A DNA stretch of 7,826 nucleotides from Gemmatimonadota bacterium (GTDB lineage Bacteria; Gemmatimonadota; Gemmatimonadetes; Gemmatimonadales; GWC2-71-9), in assembly GCA_024640185.1 (NCBI GenBank), contig JAHEFN010000098.1, forward strand, positions 1 through 7,826, in the 5' to 3' direction. Of this stretch, positions 1-6,478 are shown piece by piece (position 1 is the first letter of the stretch; each line of letters opens with the position of its first letter). The notes beneath the pieces are model-generated. The model did not search any database. It was not told where the DNA came from and saw only the letters and a program-made list of their open reading frames with translations. Both the position numbers and the translations under genes were made by a program.

Positions 1-131
1 ACGCCGAGCTCGGGGCCGAAGTCCACGGTCAAGACGTAGCAGGGCTTGTGCGCCTTCGCATTCGGTTCGGCCGTGAGGATCCGGCCGACCCGAATGTCGA
101 CGGTCAGGAAATCGTCGAAGGAGATCGGCAT
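1..131 (-). CDS. csaA: CsaA-like tRNA-binding (OB-fold) protein, N-terminal part, cut by window edge
   Basis: An ATG at 131-129 opens a frame that runs off the left edge after 43 full codons. The peptide starts MPISFDDFLTVDIRVGRI, continues through TAEPNAKAHKPCYVLTVDFG and ends in PELGV. This is the hallmark N-terminus of CsaA, the free-standing tRNA-binding OB-fold family related to Trbp111 and to the C-terminal domain of MetRS: FDDFLxVDIRVG, then the AEP..AxKPxYxLxxDFGPExG stretch. CsaA is a small cytoplasmic dimer (about 110 residues) described as a secretion-related chaperone; its fold points to RNA binding. The start overlaps the leuS stop by one base (TGATG), and I see no clear Shine-Dalgarno, so translation probably depends on ribosomes finishing leuS. 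The rest of the gene lies outside the window, so the C-terminal half cannot be judged. Confidence 0.88.
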   Translation of the reverse strand, partial: MPISFDDFLTVDIRVGRILTAEPNAKAHKPCYVLTVDFGPELG

Positions 132-2575
132 CACACCACGAAGTTGAGCAGCCGTCCCGGCACCCAAATCACCTTGCGGACCGTCTTGCCGTCGAGGTGC
201 CGGGCCACCGCCTCGTCGGCACGCGCCGCCACCTCGGCGGTGGCCTGGTCGGCGTCGTTGGCCACGCTGATCGTGCCCCGGGTCTTGCCGCCCACCTGCA
301 CCGCGACGGTGACCGTCTCCTCGATCGTGAGGGCCGGATCGAAGGCCGGCCATGTCGAGTCGAAGACCGAGTCGTCATGGCCGAGGCGTTCCCAGCACTC
401 CTCGGCAAAGTGTGGCGCGAACGGCGCGGTCATCTGCACCAGCTCCCCGATCAGCTTCGGTTCGGCGCACTGGCAGTCGCGGAGCGCGTTGACAAGCTCC
501 ATCAGGGCCGCAATGGCCGTGTTGTAGTGCAACGCCTCGAGGTCCTCGCTCACCCGCTGCTTGACCTGATGCCACTTGGTGAGCACATCGCGACGAATCT
601 CACCGTCCCGGGAATCGGGGTCGGTCGCGAGGGTGACCAGGTCCCAGACCTTGTCGAGGAACCGACGAGGGCCACTGATGCCGGCATCGCGGAAGTCACC
701 ACCCTCCTGGAACGGCCCGAGGAACATCAGGTAGGTCCGGAAGGTGTCGGCACCCCACTTGTCGATGTACTCGTCGGGAATCACCACGTTGCCGCGGGAC
801 TTCGACATCTTGGCGCCGTCCTTCACGATCAGGCCATGGGCCCGGAACTTCCGGAACGGCTCCTCAAAGTCGAGGTGGCCGGCATCCTTGAGGGCCATCG
901 TGACGAATCGGGAGTAGAGCAGGTGGAGCACGGCGTGTTCGTTGCCGCCGATATAGCTCGCCACCGGCAGCCAGCGTCGGGTCAGGTCGGCGTCGAACGG
1001 TCGGTCGTCCATCCCGCTGCTCGGGTAGCGCAGGAAGTACCAGGCGGAGTCGAGGAAGGTGTCCGACACGTCGGTCTCGCGACGCGCCCGGGCGCCACAG
1101 CTCGGGCATGACGTGAAGTACCACTCCTCATGGCGAGCGAGCGGCGAGATACCCGAATCATCGGGGCGGAAGTCCTCGATCTGGGGCAACTCAACCGGCA
1201 GTTGGTCCTCAGGGACCGGCACCGGACCGCAGCCGTCGCAGTAGATGATCGGAATCGGCGGACCCCAGTATCGCTGGCGCGAGATGCACCAGTCGTACAG
1301 CCGGAACTGGACCTGTCCGGTGCCGTGACCCTCGGTCTCGAGCCAGTCGATGATCCGTGCCTTGGCCTCCGGCACCGTCAGGCCATCAAAGGCGCCGGAA
1401 TGGACCAGTCGGCCGGCGATGTTGTCGACGAAGGCCTCGTCCAGCGGGGTGTCAGCGGACTCCCCCTCTCCGGCAACAACGCGAGTGATCGCCATGCCGA
1501 ACTTCGTCGCGAAGGCGAAGTCGCGCTCGTCGTGGCCCGGCACGGCCATGATCGCCCCGGTGCCATAGTCCATCAACACATAATCGGCGATCCAGATCGG
1601 GATGGCGTCACCCGTGGCGGGGTTGATCGCCATCGCACCGGTCGGCACGCCGGTCTTCTCCTTGTCGCCAACCTTGCGCGAAACGAGGTCCTTGGCCGCG
1701 GCGTCCCCGCGATAGCGCTCTACCGCGTCGCGTTGGGCGTCGGTGGTGATCTGTGCGACCAGCGGATGCTCCGGAGCCAGCACCATGAAGGTTGCCCCGA
1801 AGAGCGTGTCCGGTCGGGTGGTATAGACCGCGATGGTGGCGTCGTGCCCCTCGACGGCGAAACGGATCTCGGCGCCCTGCGACCGGCCGATCCAGTTCTT
1901 CTGGGCGAGGACCGTCGATGGTGACCAGTCCATCGCGGCCGGATCGTCGAGGTTCTCGAGCAGACGACCGGCATAGTCGGTGATCCGGAAGTACCACTGC
2001 TCCAACACCCGCTGCTCGACCACGCTGCCGCAACGCTCACAGGCCCCTGCGATCACCTGTTCGTTGGCGAGCACCGTCTTGCAGCCCGGGCACCAGTTGA
2101 CGACACCCTTCTTCTTGTAGGCGAGTCCCTGCTTGAAGAGTTGCACAAAGATCCACTGCGTCCAGCGGTAGTACTCGCGGTCCGTGGTGGAGAGGACGTG
2201 TTCCCAGGAGAACATCCCACCCATCCGCGTCAGCTGGCGGGTGAAGTTGGCGATGTTGCGCGGGATGAGCTCGGCGGGATGGGTGCCGACCTTGATGGCA
2301 TAGTTCTCGGAGTGGATCCCGAAGGCGTCGAAGCCGATCGGCTCGAAGACATCGAATCCCTGCATCCGCTTGAACCGGCCGAAGACGTCGGCGCCTGTGA
2401 AGGCAAAGAGGTTCCCGACATGGAGCCCCTCGGCAGAGGGGTAGGGGAACATCATCAGGTTGTAGAACGGTCGTTCGGCGCCGCCGAGATCGGGCTCGTT
2501 GGTGCGCCGTTCGCGCCAACGGTCACGCCACTTGGCTTCGATCTCGGTGGGCTGGTAGGACGGGGTCTCGGGCAT
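131..2575 (-). CDS. leuS: Leucyl-tRNA synthetase (LeuRS), complete
   Basis: This 814-residue class I aminoacyl-tRNA synthetase charges tRNA-Leu in the cytoplasm. The Rossmann catalytic core carries a HIGH-type motif at residues 52-55 (HVGN rather than HxGH) and KMSKS at 589-593. A first zinc-type cluster lies at C162/C165/C179/C182. The CP1 editing domain has the threonine-rich TTRPDT (252-257) and GHDERD (347-352), whose aspartates bind the mischarged amino acid in the family. A second Cys cluster is C446/C449/C490/C493, followed by DTFLDSAWYFLRY, typical of LeuRS. The short stretch before KMSKS shows that the large leucine-specific insertion of some LeuRS is absent, as in Bacillus-type enzymes. 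The C-terminus ends in the family VQVGGKTRG and KVIWVPGRLLNFVV segments. Length is normal and the frame is intact. Oddities are HVGN and DAFGIHSEN (83-91), where most bacteria have DAFGLPAEN. It is followed by csaA with a one-base overlap; a -10-like box sits 6 bases before the ATG. Confidence 0.97.
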   Translation of the reverse strand: MPETPSYQPTEIEAKWRDRWRERRTNEPDLGGAERPFYNLMMFPYPSAEGLHVGNLFAFTGADVFGRFKRMQGFDVFEPIGFDAFGIHSENYAIKVGTHPAELIPRNIANFTRQLTRMGGMFSWEHVLSTTDREYYRWTQWIFVQLFKQGLAYKKKGVVNWCPGCKTVLANEQVIAGACERCGSVVEQRVLEQWYFRITDYAGRLLENLDDPAAMDWSPSTVLAQKNWIGRSQGAEIRFAVEGHDATIAVYTTRPDTLFGATFMVLAPEHPLVAQITTDAQRDAVERYRGDAAAKDLVSRKVGDKEKTGVPTGAMAINPATGDAIPIWIADYVLMDYGTGAIMAVPGHDERDFAFATKFGMAITRVVAGEGESADTPLDEAFVDNIAGRLVHSGAFDGLTVPEAKARIIDWLETEGHGTGQVQFRLYDWCISRQRYWGPPIPIIYCDGCGPVPVPEDQLPVELPQIEDFRPDDSGISPLARHEEWYFTSCPSCGARARRETDVSDTFLDSAWYFLRYPSSGMDDRPFDADLTRRWLPVASYIGGNEHAVLHLLYSRFVTMALKDAGHLDFEEPFRKFRAHGLIVKDGAKMSKSRGNVVIPDEYIDKWGADTFRTYLMFLGPFQEGGDFRDAGISGPRRFLDKVWDLVTLATDPDSRDGEIRRDVLTKWHQVKQRVSEDLEALHYNTAIAALMELVNALRDCQCAEPKLIGELVQMTAPFAPHFAEECWERLGHDDSVFDSTWPAFDPALTIEETVTVAVQVGGKTRGTISVANDADQATAEVAARADEAVARHLDGKTVRKVIWVPGRLLNFVV

Positions 2576-2581
2576 CCGGCG

Positions 2582-2587
2582 AATATA
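2582..2587 (-). promoter_or_regulatory. Possible -10 box of a leaderless leuS transcript
   Basis: Read on the minus strand, TATATT ends 6 bases before the leuS ATG, in an otherwise GC-rich intergenic region, and no Shine-Dalgarno precedes the ATG. A TANNNT box at this distance places transcription start at or next to the A of ATG, the usual geometry of leaderless mRNAs. No convincing -35 element is visible at the right distance. It could instead be a chance AT-rich patch, with the true promoter further upstream. Confidence 0.4.
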
Positions 2588-2628
2588 AGAGTGCGGAGAG
2601 TCGAGGGAGAGCTTGGTGGGACAGCCAA

Positions 2629-2659
2629 GAGGCCGGCTCCCTCACGGGATGCCGGCCTC
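2629..2659 (-). terminator. Strong hairpin, likely terminator of the lipoprotein gene
   Basis: A perfect 9-bp inverted repeat, GAGGCCGGC (2629-2637) and GCCGGCCTC (2651-2659), encloses a further 4-bp pairing TCCC/GGGA around a TCAC loop, with a single-base bulge at 2650. This gives about 13 GC-rich pairs. It lies 30 bases past the lipoprotein stop on the minus strand and before leuS. Read in that direction the 3' side continues CTCTTGG, so the U-tract is poor. It may terminate inefficiently, act with Rho, or mainly protect the mRNA 3' end. Confidence 0.6.
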
Positions 2660-2689
2660 CGGACCGGTAAGGCAGCAGGCCGTGGACCG

Positions 2690-3487
2690 CTAGCGTCGGA
2701 AGGCGCGCCGGTTGTGGAGGTCAAGCTCGAACGGCTCGCCGTTGACGGTCGCCGGTGGGGTGGCCGTGCCGTCGAAGGTGACCACCACCGTGCGGACCAC
2801 CGGGTCGCCGCCGTCGCGGATCACGGTGTAGACGCGGGTGGTGGTGCCCGAGGTCGGCCAGGGCTCGACGCCCTCCGCCCTGACGGGGATCACCACGTCG
2901 ACGATGGTGATCTCGGCCTCCATGTCGTAGCTCCGCTCGGGGGAATTGCCCGCGTCACGGAAGCGCTCGATGTCGGCCTGTGCGGTGCCGTTGGCGGTGC
3001 GCTCGGTCTCGGTGCCGAGCAGGCCGGTGAAGATCAGGGAGCGATGGCGGTGCGTCTTGGCGCTCCAGGGGCCGCGGTTCACCTCGGCTTCCATCTCGGC
3101 CTCGACCTCGATCCGGGCGGTGGTCTCAGCGTCGTACGCCTCTTGGGGGTCATTGGCGCCATCGAAGAACTGGACGGTCCGGGTCACCGTGATCCCGTTG
3201 GCGGTGTTGGGCGGACAGGTCCAGCGACCGCCACCAAAGCCGCAGCCGTTGACGTTGCCGGGCCCCTCGGGAGGGGCGAAAAGCCCCGCCCCGACCACCA
3301 GGAAGTTGGGCTGGCCATTCATCCCCACCATGATCTCCACGTCATCGGCCACGCCATCAGCAGCGACGGTGGCCACGGCGAGGTTGAAGGAGGCGTCGGT
3401 CCCGAGGTCGTTGGGGCCGGTGGTATTGCTGCCGCAGGCCAGGGCTGCCAGGGCCGCCGTAAAGGCGAGTAAGTTGTGGTGGCGCAT
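2690..3487 (-). CDS. Putative lipoprotein of unknown function
   Basis: This 265-residue protein is probably exported and lipid-anchored. The N-terminus MRHHNLLAFTAALAALAC has a short charged start, a hydrophobic core and Cys18 in an ALAC lipobox (Ala rather than Leu/Val/Ile at -3, so slightly off consensus), followed by a small flexible GSNTTGP linker. I do not recognise a named domain. The mature part is rich in Thr, Asp, Glu and Val and looks like beta-structure. It contains one Cys pair (C82, C91) flanking a glycine-rich GFGGGRW loop, a basic HRHR patch (147-150), and two similar strands (TVTRTVQFFDG near 100-110 and VVRTVVVTFDG near 230-240). The start is supported by AGG 7 bases before the ATG. 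It is 84 bases downstream of the DUF502 gene and is followed by a strong hairpin, so it may be the last gene of that transcript or its own unit. Function is unknown; an envelope-located binding or structural role is a guess. Confidence 0.8.
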   Translation of the reverse strand: MRHHNLLAFTAALAALACGSNTTGPNDLGTDASFNLAVATVAADGVADDVEIMVGMNGQPNFLVVGAGLFAPPEGPGNVNGCGFGGGRWTCPPNTANGITVTRTVQFFDGANDPQEAYDAETTARIEVEAEMEAEVNRGPWSAKTHRHRSLIFTGLLGTETERTANGTAQADIERFRDAGNSPERSYDMEAEITIVDVVIPVRAEGVEPWPTSGTTTRVYTVIRDGGDPVVRTVVVTFDGTATPPATVNGEPFELDLHNRRAFRR

Positions 3488-3513
3488 GGTGTTACCTGCT
3501 GTGAAGAGGGTGT

Positions 3514-3544
3514 GGTGACGGGCCGTCTGTGTCCCGTCCTCACC
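3514..3544 (-). other. Weak inverted repeat between the DUF502 gene and the lipoprotein gene
   Basis: GACGGG (3517-3522) pairs with CCCGTC (3533-3538) around a 10-base loop. GGT (3514-3516) and ACC (3542-3544) extend the stem across a 3-base bulge. No U-tract follows on the minus strand. It could be a weak end signal after the DUF502 gene or a structured leader of the lipoprotein mRNA. The rest of this 84-base gap holds only the lipoprotein ribosome-binding site; I see no clear promoter. Confidence 0.3.
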
Positions 3545-3571
3545 ATGATGACGGCGGGGAGCCTCCGGATG

Positions 3572-4171
3572 TTAAGTATCGGTCACCTTGGCGGCATTCT
3601 TCGCCACCCCACCGGAGATGATGAAGGTCATGTGCTCGCTCCCCTCGGTCGCGACCCGCTCGACCTGGGTCGCGGGGACGAGGAGCAGTTGTCCCGCGAA
3701 GTTGTAGCTCTGCGGGATGTAGACCCCCACGTGGTCCGGCAGGCCGAGGCGCGTCACGTCGTCGGCGGTCACGAAGCCGAGGAGCCAGAGGTCGCGCTCG
3801 GGATCGAGGCGGACCCGTACCGCCGTGTTGAACCGGCGCTTCTCGCCGGCGAACGCATTCATCAGGTCCTTGGCGGCGGTGTAGAGCAGCCGGACCAGCG
3901 GCAGGCGTGCCAGAACCCTGTCGAAGGTGTCGATCGCTGCCCGGGTCACGACGTTGGTGGCGAGCACGCCGATGAGGGTGATCCCCACGATCACGATCAG
4001 GAGTCCGACCCCCGGAATCGGCAGGCCGAGCCATGAGTCGATCCAGGTGATTGCCCGCCAGGCAATCCAGACCGTGAGGACGACCGGCAGGGTGATGACC
4101 GCGCCGCGAAGGAAATAGGTGGCGATGCGGCGCAGTCCGAGGCGCTCCTCGGCAACGACCAATTGGTCCAT
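3572..4171 (-). CDS. DUF502 family membrane protein
   Basis: This 199-residue integral membrane protein belongs to the DUF502 family, which also includes the plant COV/LIKE-COV proteins; its bacterial function is not established. Residues about 19-41 and 53-75 are two hydrophobic membrane segments. The first starts with the conserved YFLRGAVITLPVVLTVWIAW stretch, and the second starts at PIPGVGLL, the family glycine-rich motif. A conserved amphipathic stretch, LPLVRLLYTAAKDLMNAF (90-107), follows. The soluble C-terminal part holds the family pattern of DPERDLWLLGFVT (123-135) and VYIPQSYNFAGQLLLVP (150-166), ending near ISGG (185-188). Length is typical for the family. The ATG directly abuts the TAG of the upstream aminotransferase gene, and GAGG 8 bases before it lies inside that gene, so the two are translationally coupled. 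Confidence 0.88.
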   Translation of the reverse strand: MDQLVVAEERLGLRRIATYFLRGAVITLPVVLTVWIAWRAITWIDSWLGLPIPGVGLLIVIVGITLIGVLATNVVTRAAIDTFDRVLARLPLVRLLYTAAKDLMNAFAGEKRRFNTAVRVRLDPERDLWLLGFVTADDVTRLGLPDHVGVYIPQSYNFAGQLLLVPATQVERVATEGSEHMTFIISGGVAKNAAKVTDT

Positions 4172-5239
4172 CTAGAGCACCTCATCAAGGGTGTCGAGGA
4201 GGGCCGTCAGCTGGTCTGGCGTGGCGTCGCCCATGTGTCCAATACGAAACTCCCGGTCCTGCGCGTCGCCGAGGCCGGTGCCGAGTTGCCAGTTCGCGGC
4301 AGCCAGCGTCTCGACGAGCTGCGTGGCCGAGCGCTCGGCGAGGACCAGCGTGCTCACGGTGTCGGCCCGAAATGCCGGTGGCGAGAGCAGGGTCAGGTCA
4401 CGCCGCGAATCGGCCCACGCCGCCATCGTCGCGCCCAGGGCCGCGTGGCGCTGCCAACGAGCCGTGATGCCCTCGAGTGCAATGCGTCCGATCTGCGCCT
4501 CGAGTGCATGTACCACCGGCAAGGCCGGGGTCTGGGGGAACACCCCCTCCTGAGCCGCCTCGTGCAGCGCGAGGACATCGAGATAGAGGCCACGGTCTTC
4601 GAGGGTCTTGGCCCGCGCCAGGAGTCGGCGACTGGCCACGCCAAAGGCGAGACCCGGTGGCAGCGCCAGTGCCTTGTGCGAGGCGGCCACCACAAAGTCG
4701 GCGTCCCAGCTTCCCGGCAGGACCGGCATGCCACCGAACGACCCCACGGCATCGATGATGATGATCGGGTCCCACGCCTGCCGCAGTTCGGCAATCAGGT
4801 CGGCAATCGGGGCCACGGCGCCGGTGCTGGTCTCCACGTGGACCAGCGAGACGGCATCCACCGGGGGGCCGTCGAGCATCTCACGGAGCCGCTGGGGGTC
4901 GAGGGCTTCTCCCCTGGGGACGTGCAGCCGGACGACCTCCTTGTCGCAGGCCTCGGCGATCCGAGCGAACCGCTCGCCGAAGGTGCCCCCCACGACGGCG
5001 AGCAGTCGGTCCTCGACCCCGGAACGGATCCCCGCCTCCATCATCGCGGTGGCACTGCCGGTGGTCAGGAGGACGGGGCGGGTCGTACCGAACAGCTCGC
5101 GCAGCCCGGCCTGTACACGGCTGGCCAACGCCGCGCCCGCAGGGCCCCGGTGTCCGATCACCGGTGCCGTCATGCGGGCGGCGACATCGGCATCGACATC
5201 GACCGGGCCTGGCAACCAAAACCGGCCAGAGATGCTCAC
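4172..5239 (-). CDS. Class-V PLP aminotransferase, alanine-glyoxylate / serine-pyruvate type
   Basis: This 355-residue fold-type I PLP enzyme of the cytoplasm resembles alanine-glyoxylate, serine-pyruvate and serine-glyoxylate aminotransferases. Numbered from the GTG at 5239, it shows the family N-terminal LPGPVDV (9-15) and IGHRGP (28-33), HVETSTG (134-140), the PLP-pyridine aspartate in IDAVGSFGG (D163), the Schiff-base lysine in AASHKALALPPG (K189), QTPAL (236-240), and the substrate-carboxylate arginine in FRIGHMGD (R332). All expected catalytic residues are present. The frame stays open to an upstream ATG at 5272, but I prefer GTG 5239. It forms a GTGA overlap with the stop of the upstream gene and places LPGP at the usual short distance from the start. 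The 11 extra codons have poor GC at third positions compared with the overlapping reading frame. Neither start has a clear Shine-Dalgarno. The true amino donor and acceptor cannot be read from sequence; the position after an NAD-salvage gene does not settle it. Confidence 0.92.
   Translation of the reverse strand: MSISGRFWLPGPVDVDADVAARMTAPVIGHRGPAGAALASRVQAGLRELFGTTRPVLLTTGSATAMMEAGIRSGVEDRLLAVVGGTFGERFARIAEACDKEVVRLHVPRGEALDPQRLREMLDGPPVDAVSLVHVETSTGAVAPIADLIAELRQAWDPIIIIDAVGSFGGMPVLPGSWDADFVVAASHKALALPPGLAFGVASRRLLARAKTLEDRGLYLDVLALHEAAQEGVFPQTPALPVVHALEAQIGRIALEGITARWQRHAALGATMAAWADSRRDLTLLSPPAFRADTVSTLVLAERSATQLVETLAAANWQLGTGLGDAQDREFRIGHMGDATPDQLTALLDTLDEVL
4180..4183 (-). promoter_or_regulatory. 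Ribosome-binding site for the DUF502 gene, inside the aminotransferase gene
   Basis: On the minus strand GAGG lies 8 bases before the ATG at 4171, within the last codons of the aminotransferase gene. With no gap between TAG and ATG, this supports the chosen start and coupling by reinitiation. Confidence 0.6.
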
Positions 5240-6300
5240 CGAACGGGCTCGAGTCTCGGATTGTCGTGCCATGCCCGCCCGACGCGCGCGCAGGGCTTGC
5301 CATCACGTCGCACCACATCGGCCGAGAAGTCGAATCGACCCGCGAACAGCGATGAACCGACGCCGTAGGCATCGACCGGCACGCCAAGCGCCTCGAATTC
5401 GCGAATCCGTTGGACGTTGAAGCCACCGGATACCACGATGCGCACATTCTGGTGTCCGGCGGCGTCGAGGGCCTCGCGCACGTTCCAGACCAGCTGCGGG
5501 TTCACCCCGGTCGGTCGGAACTGGCCCATCATCGGCAGGACCGAGGCGTCGACGAGCTGTCGCGAGGTGTCGAGGCGAACGCCATAGAGCCGGCCTCCCA
5601 GGGCGTCAGCCAGCGCGAGCGAGGTACGCACACAATCGTTCTCGAAGTCGGCCATGCAGACGAGCCGGACGGTGTCGGGCATGTGCTCGGTGAACTTCTG
5701 CGCCGCGAGCACGGTGTCGCCTCCGTAGGCTGCGATCATGCCGTGCGGGACGGTGCCGATCGCCTCAGTGCCCCACCAGGAGGCCTGGGCGTCGGTCGAC
5801 ACGCCAATCGCCCCGGCCACATGGGCGGCATAGCCATCCCCCGTCTGGACCATCCAGTGATCATGGCGAGCCGGGAAGAACATCACATCCTTCGGCTTGG
5901 CCGCCTCGACCATCCGCCTGGTGTTGGTACCCACCTTGGTGCGCCGGGTCAGCACCCCGAGCATCGGGGTCTCGAGGTGCACGAAGTGGGCAAACGGCCC
6001 GGTGATCTCAAGGACCACCTCCCAGGGGACGATGGCGTCGCCGTCATGCAGGGCGCGAACCTCGAGGGCCGACCAGTCCTGGCTGCAGAGCTTGAGAATG
6101 GCGATTGCCTCGTCGATGCCACCCAGCAGGGCGTCATGGCGAGTGGAGAGCTGCACCGTGACGGGGACGTCATCGCCGTCACGGCGGAGGACGTCCCTGG
6201 TGTGGACGGCGTACTTATCCGAGTAGTACCCGTCACGCATCTTGTCGGCAGGGAGGTTGAAGATCGCGGGATCGAGTCGGGCACGGCGAGGATCGGGCAT
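5236..6300 (-). CDS. pncB: Nicotinate phosphoribosyltransferase, short form
   Basis: This 354-residue enzyme is predicted to convert nicotinate and PRPP to nicotinate mononucleotide in the Preiss-Handler NAD salvage route. Family motifs seen are the N-terminal DGYYSDKYAVHTRDVL (23-38), WWGTEAIGTVPHGMI (175-189) with the conserved catalytic His186 in GTVPH, VRLDTS (241-246), and the phosphate-binding region VVSGGFNVQRIREFEALGV (289-307) followed by GVGSS (313-317). It is shorter than the E. coli enzyme and matches the compact form seen in many bacteria and archaea. I chose the ATG at 6300 (MPDPRRARLDP). The same frame stays open to 6735, but that extension is antisense to the asparaginase-family gene and has no family similarity. 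No good Shine-Dalgarno precedes the ATG. It heads the minus-strand cluster and overlaps the aminotransferase gene by four bases. The related nicotinamide or quinolinate enzymes are less likely given GTVPH and GYYSD. Confidence 0.93.
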   Translation of the reverse strand: MPDPRRARLDPAIFNLPADKMRDGYYSDKYAVHTRDVLRRDGDDVPVTVQLSTRHDALLGGIDEAIAILKLCSQDWSALEVRALHDGDAIVPWEVVLEITGPFAHFVHLETPMLGVLTRRTKVGTNTRRMVEAAKPKDVMFFPARHDHWMVQTGDGYAAHVAGAIGVSTDAQASWWGTEAIGTVPHGMIAAYGGDTVLAAQKFTEHMPDTVRLVCMADFENDCVRTSLALADALGGRLYGVRLDTSRQLVDASVLPMMGQFRPTGVNPQLVWNVREALDAAGHQNVRIVVSGGFNVQRIREFEALGVPVDAYGVGSSLFAGRFDFSADVVRRDGKPCARVGRAWHDNPRLEPVR

Positions 6301-6443
6301 GATCAAATCTGCTGGAATACCGGGAGATTGGAAGACGTGATGTGTGACGCATCGTGGCGGGGCGACCATGCCGGGGAGGGTTCTCCGGTGGATTTGGTTC
6401 CCGATCACGGCGTGCCGCCCTGTCCTGACCCCGATTCTCCTCC

Positions 6444-6449
6444 TAGATT
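6444..6449 (+). promoter_or_regulatory. Possible -10 box upstream of the asparaginase-family gene
   Basis: TAGATT matches the TANNNT pattern and would give a leader of roughly 20-25 bases that includes the ribosome-binding site. No recognisable -35 hexamer lies 16-19 bases upstream, so this is tentative. Confidence 0.3.
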
Positions 6450-6466
6450 CCGGCCTTCCCAGAGCC

Positions 6467-6472
6467 GAGGAG
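6467..6472 (+). promoter_or_regulatory. Ribosome-binding site deciding the GTG start at 6479
   Basis: GAGGAG stands 6 bases before GTG 6479, an ideal Shine-Dalgarno distance. It decides for GTG over the more distant in-frame ATG at 6344, and the Tat motif then falls at residues 7-13. Confidence 0.85.
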
Positions 6473-6478
6473 TTCCCC

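Larger units (their letters stand above)
6301..6478. promoter_or_regulatory. Divergent intergenic region between pncB and the asparaginase-family gene
   Basis: These 178 bases must hold promoters for both directions. For the minus strand I see only a weak TATTCC about 13 bases before the pncB ATG and no matching -35. For the plus strand there is a TAGATT box and a strong Shine-Dalgarno, annotated separately. A small inverted repeat at 6371-6388 (CCGGGGA/TCTCCGG with one G-U pair, loop GGGT) pairs better when read as plus-strand RNA. No gene or clear operator is visible. Confidence 0.5.

Noticed and set aside
197..1111. 304-codon open frame on the plus strand inside leuS
   Set aside because: Antisense to conserved LeuRS sequence including KMSKS; no similarity to any family that I recognise.
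2141..3472. 443-codon open frame on the plus strand
   Set aside because: Antisense to leuS and the lipoprotein gene and spans their intergenic hairpin. The composition is that of a GC-rich shadow and there is no recognisable domain.
4163..5368. 401-codon open frame on the plus strand
   Set aside because: Antisense to the aminotransferase, whose catalytic lysine, aspartate and arginine motifs are all intact on the other strand.
6371..6388. Small inverted repeat in the divergent region as a riboswitch or operator
   Set aside because: Only 7 pairs including one G-U, and no conserved aptamer features; likely to occur by chance in GC-rich DNA.
6344..6478. Upstream ATG start for the asparaginase-family protein
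   Set aside because: It would bury the Tat signal about 50 residues into the protein. GTG 6479 has an ideal GAGGAG site and places the twin arginines at residues 8-9.
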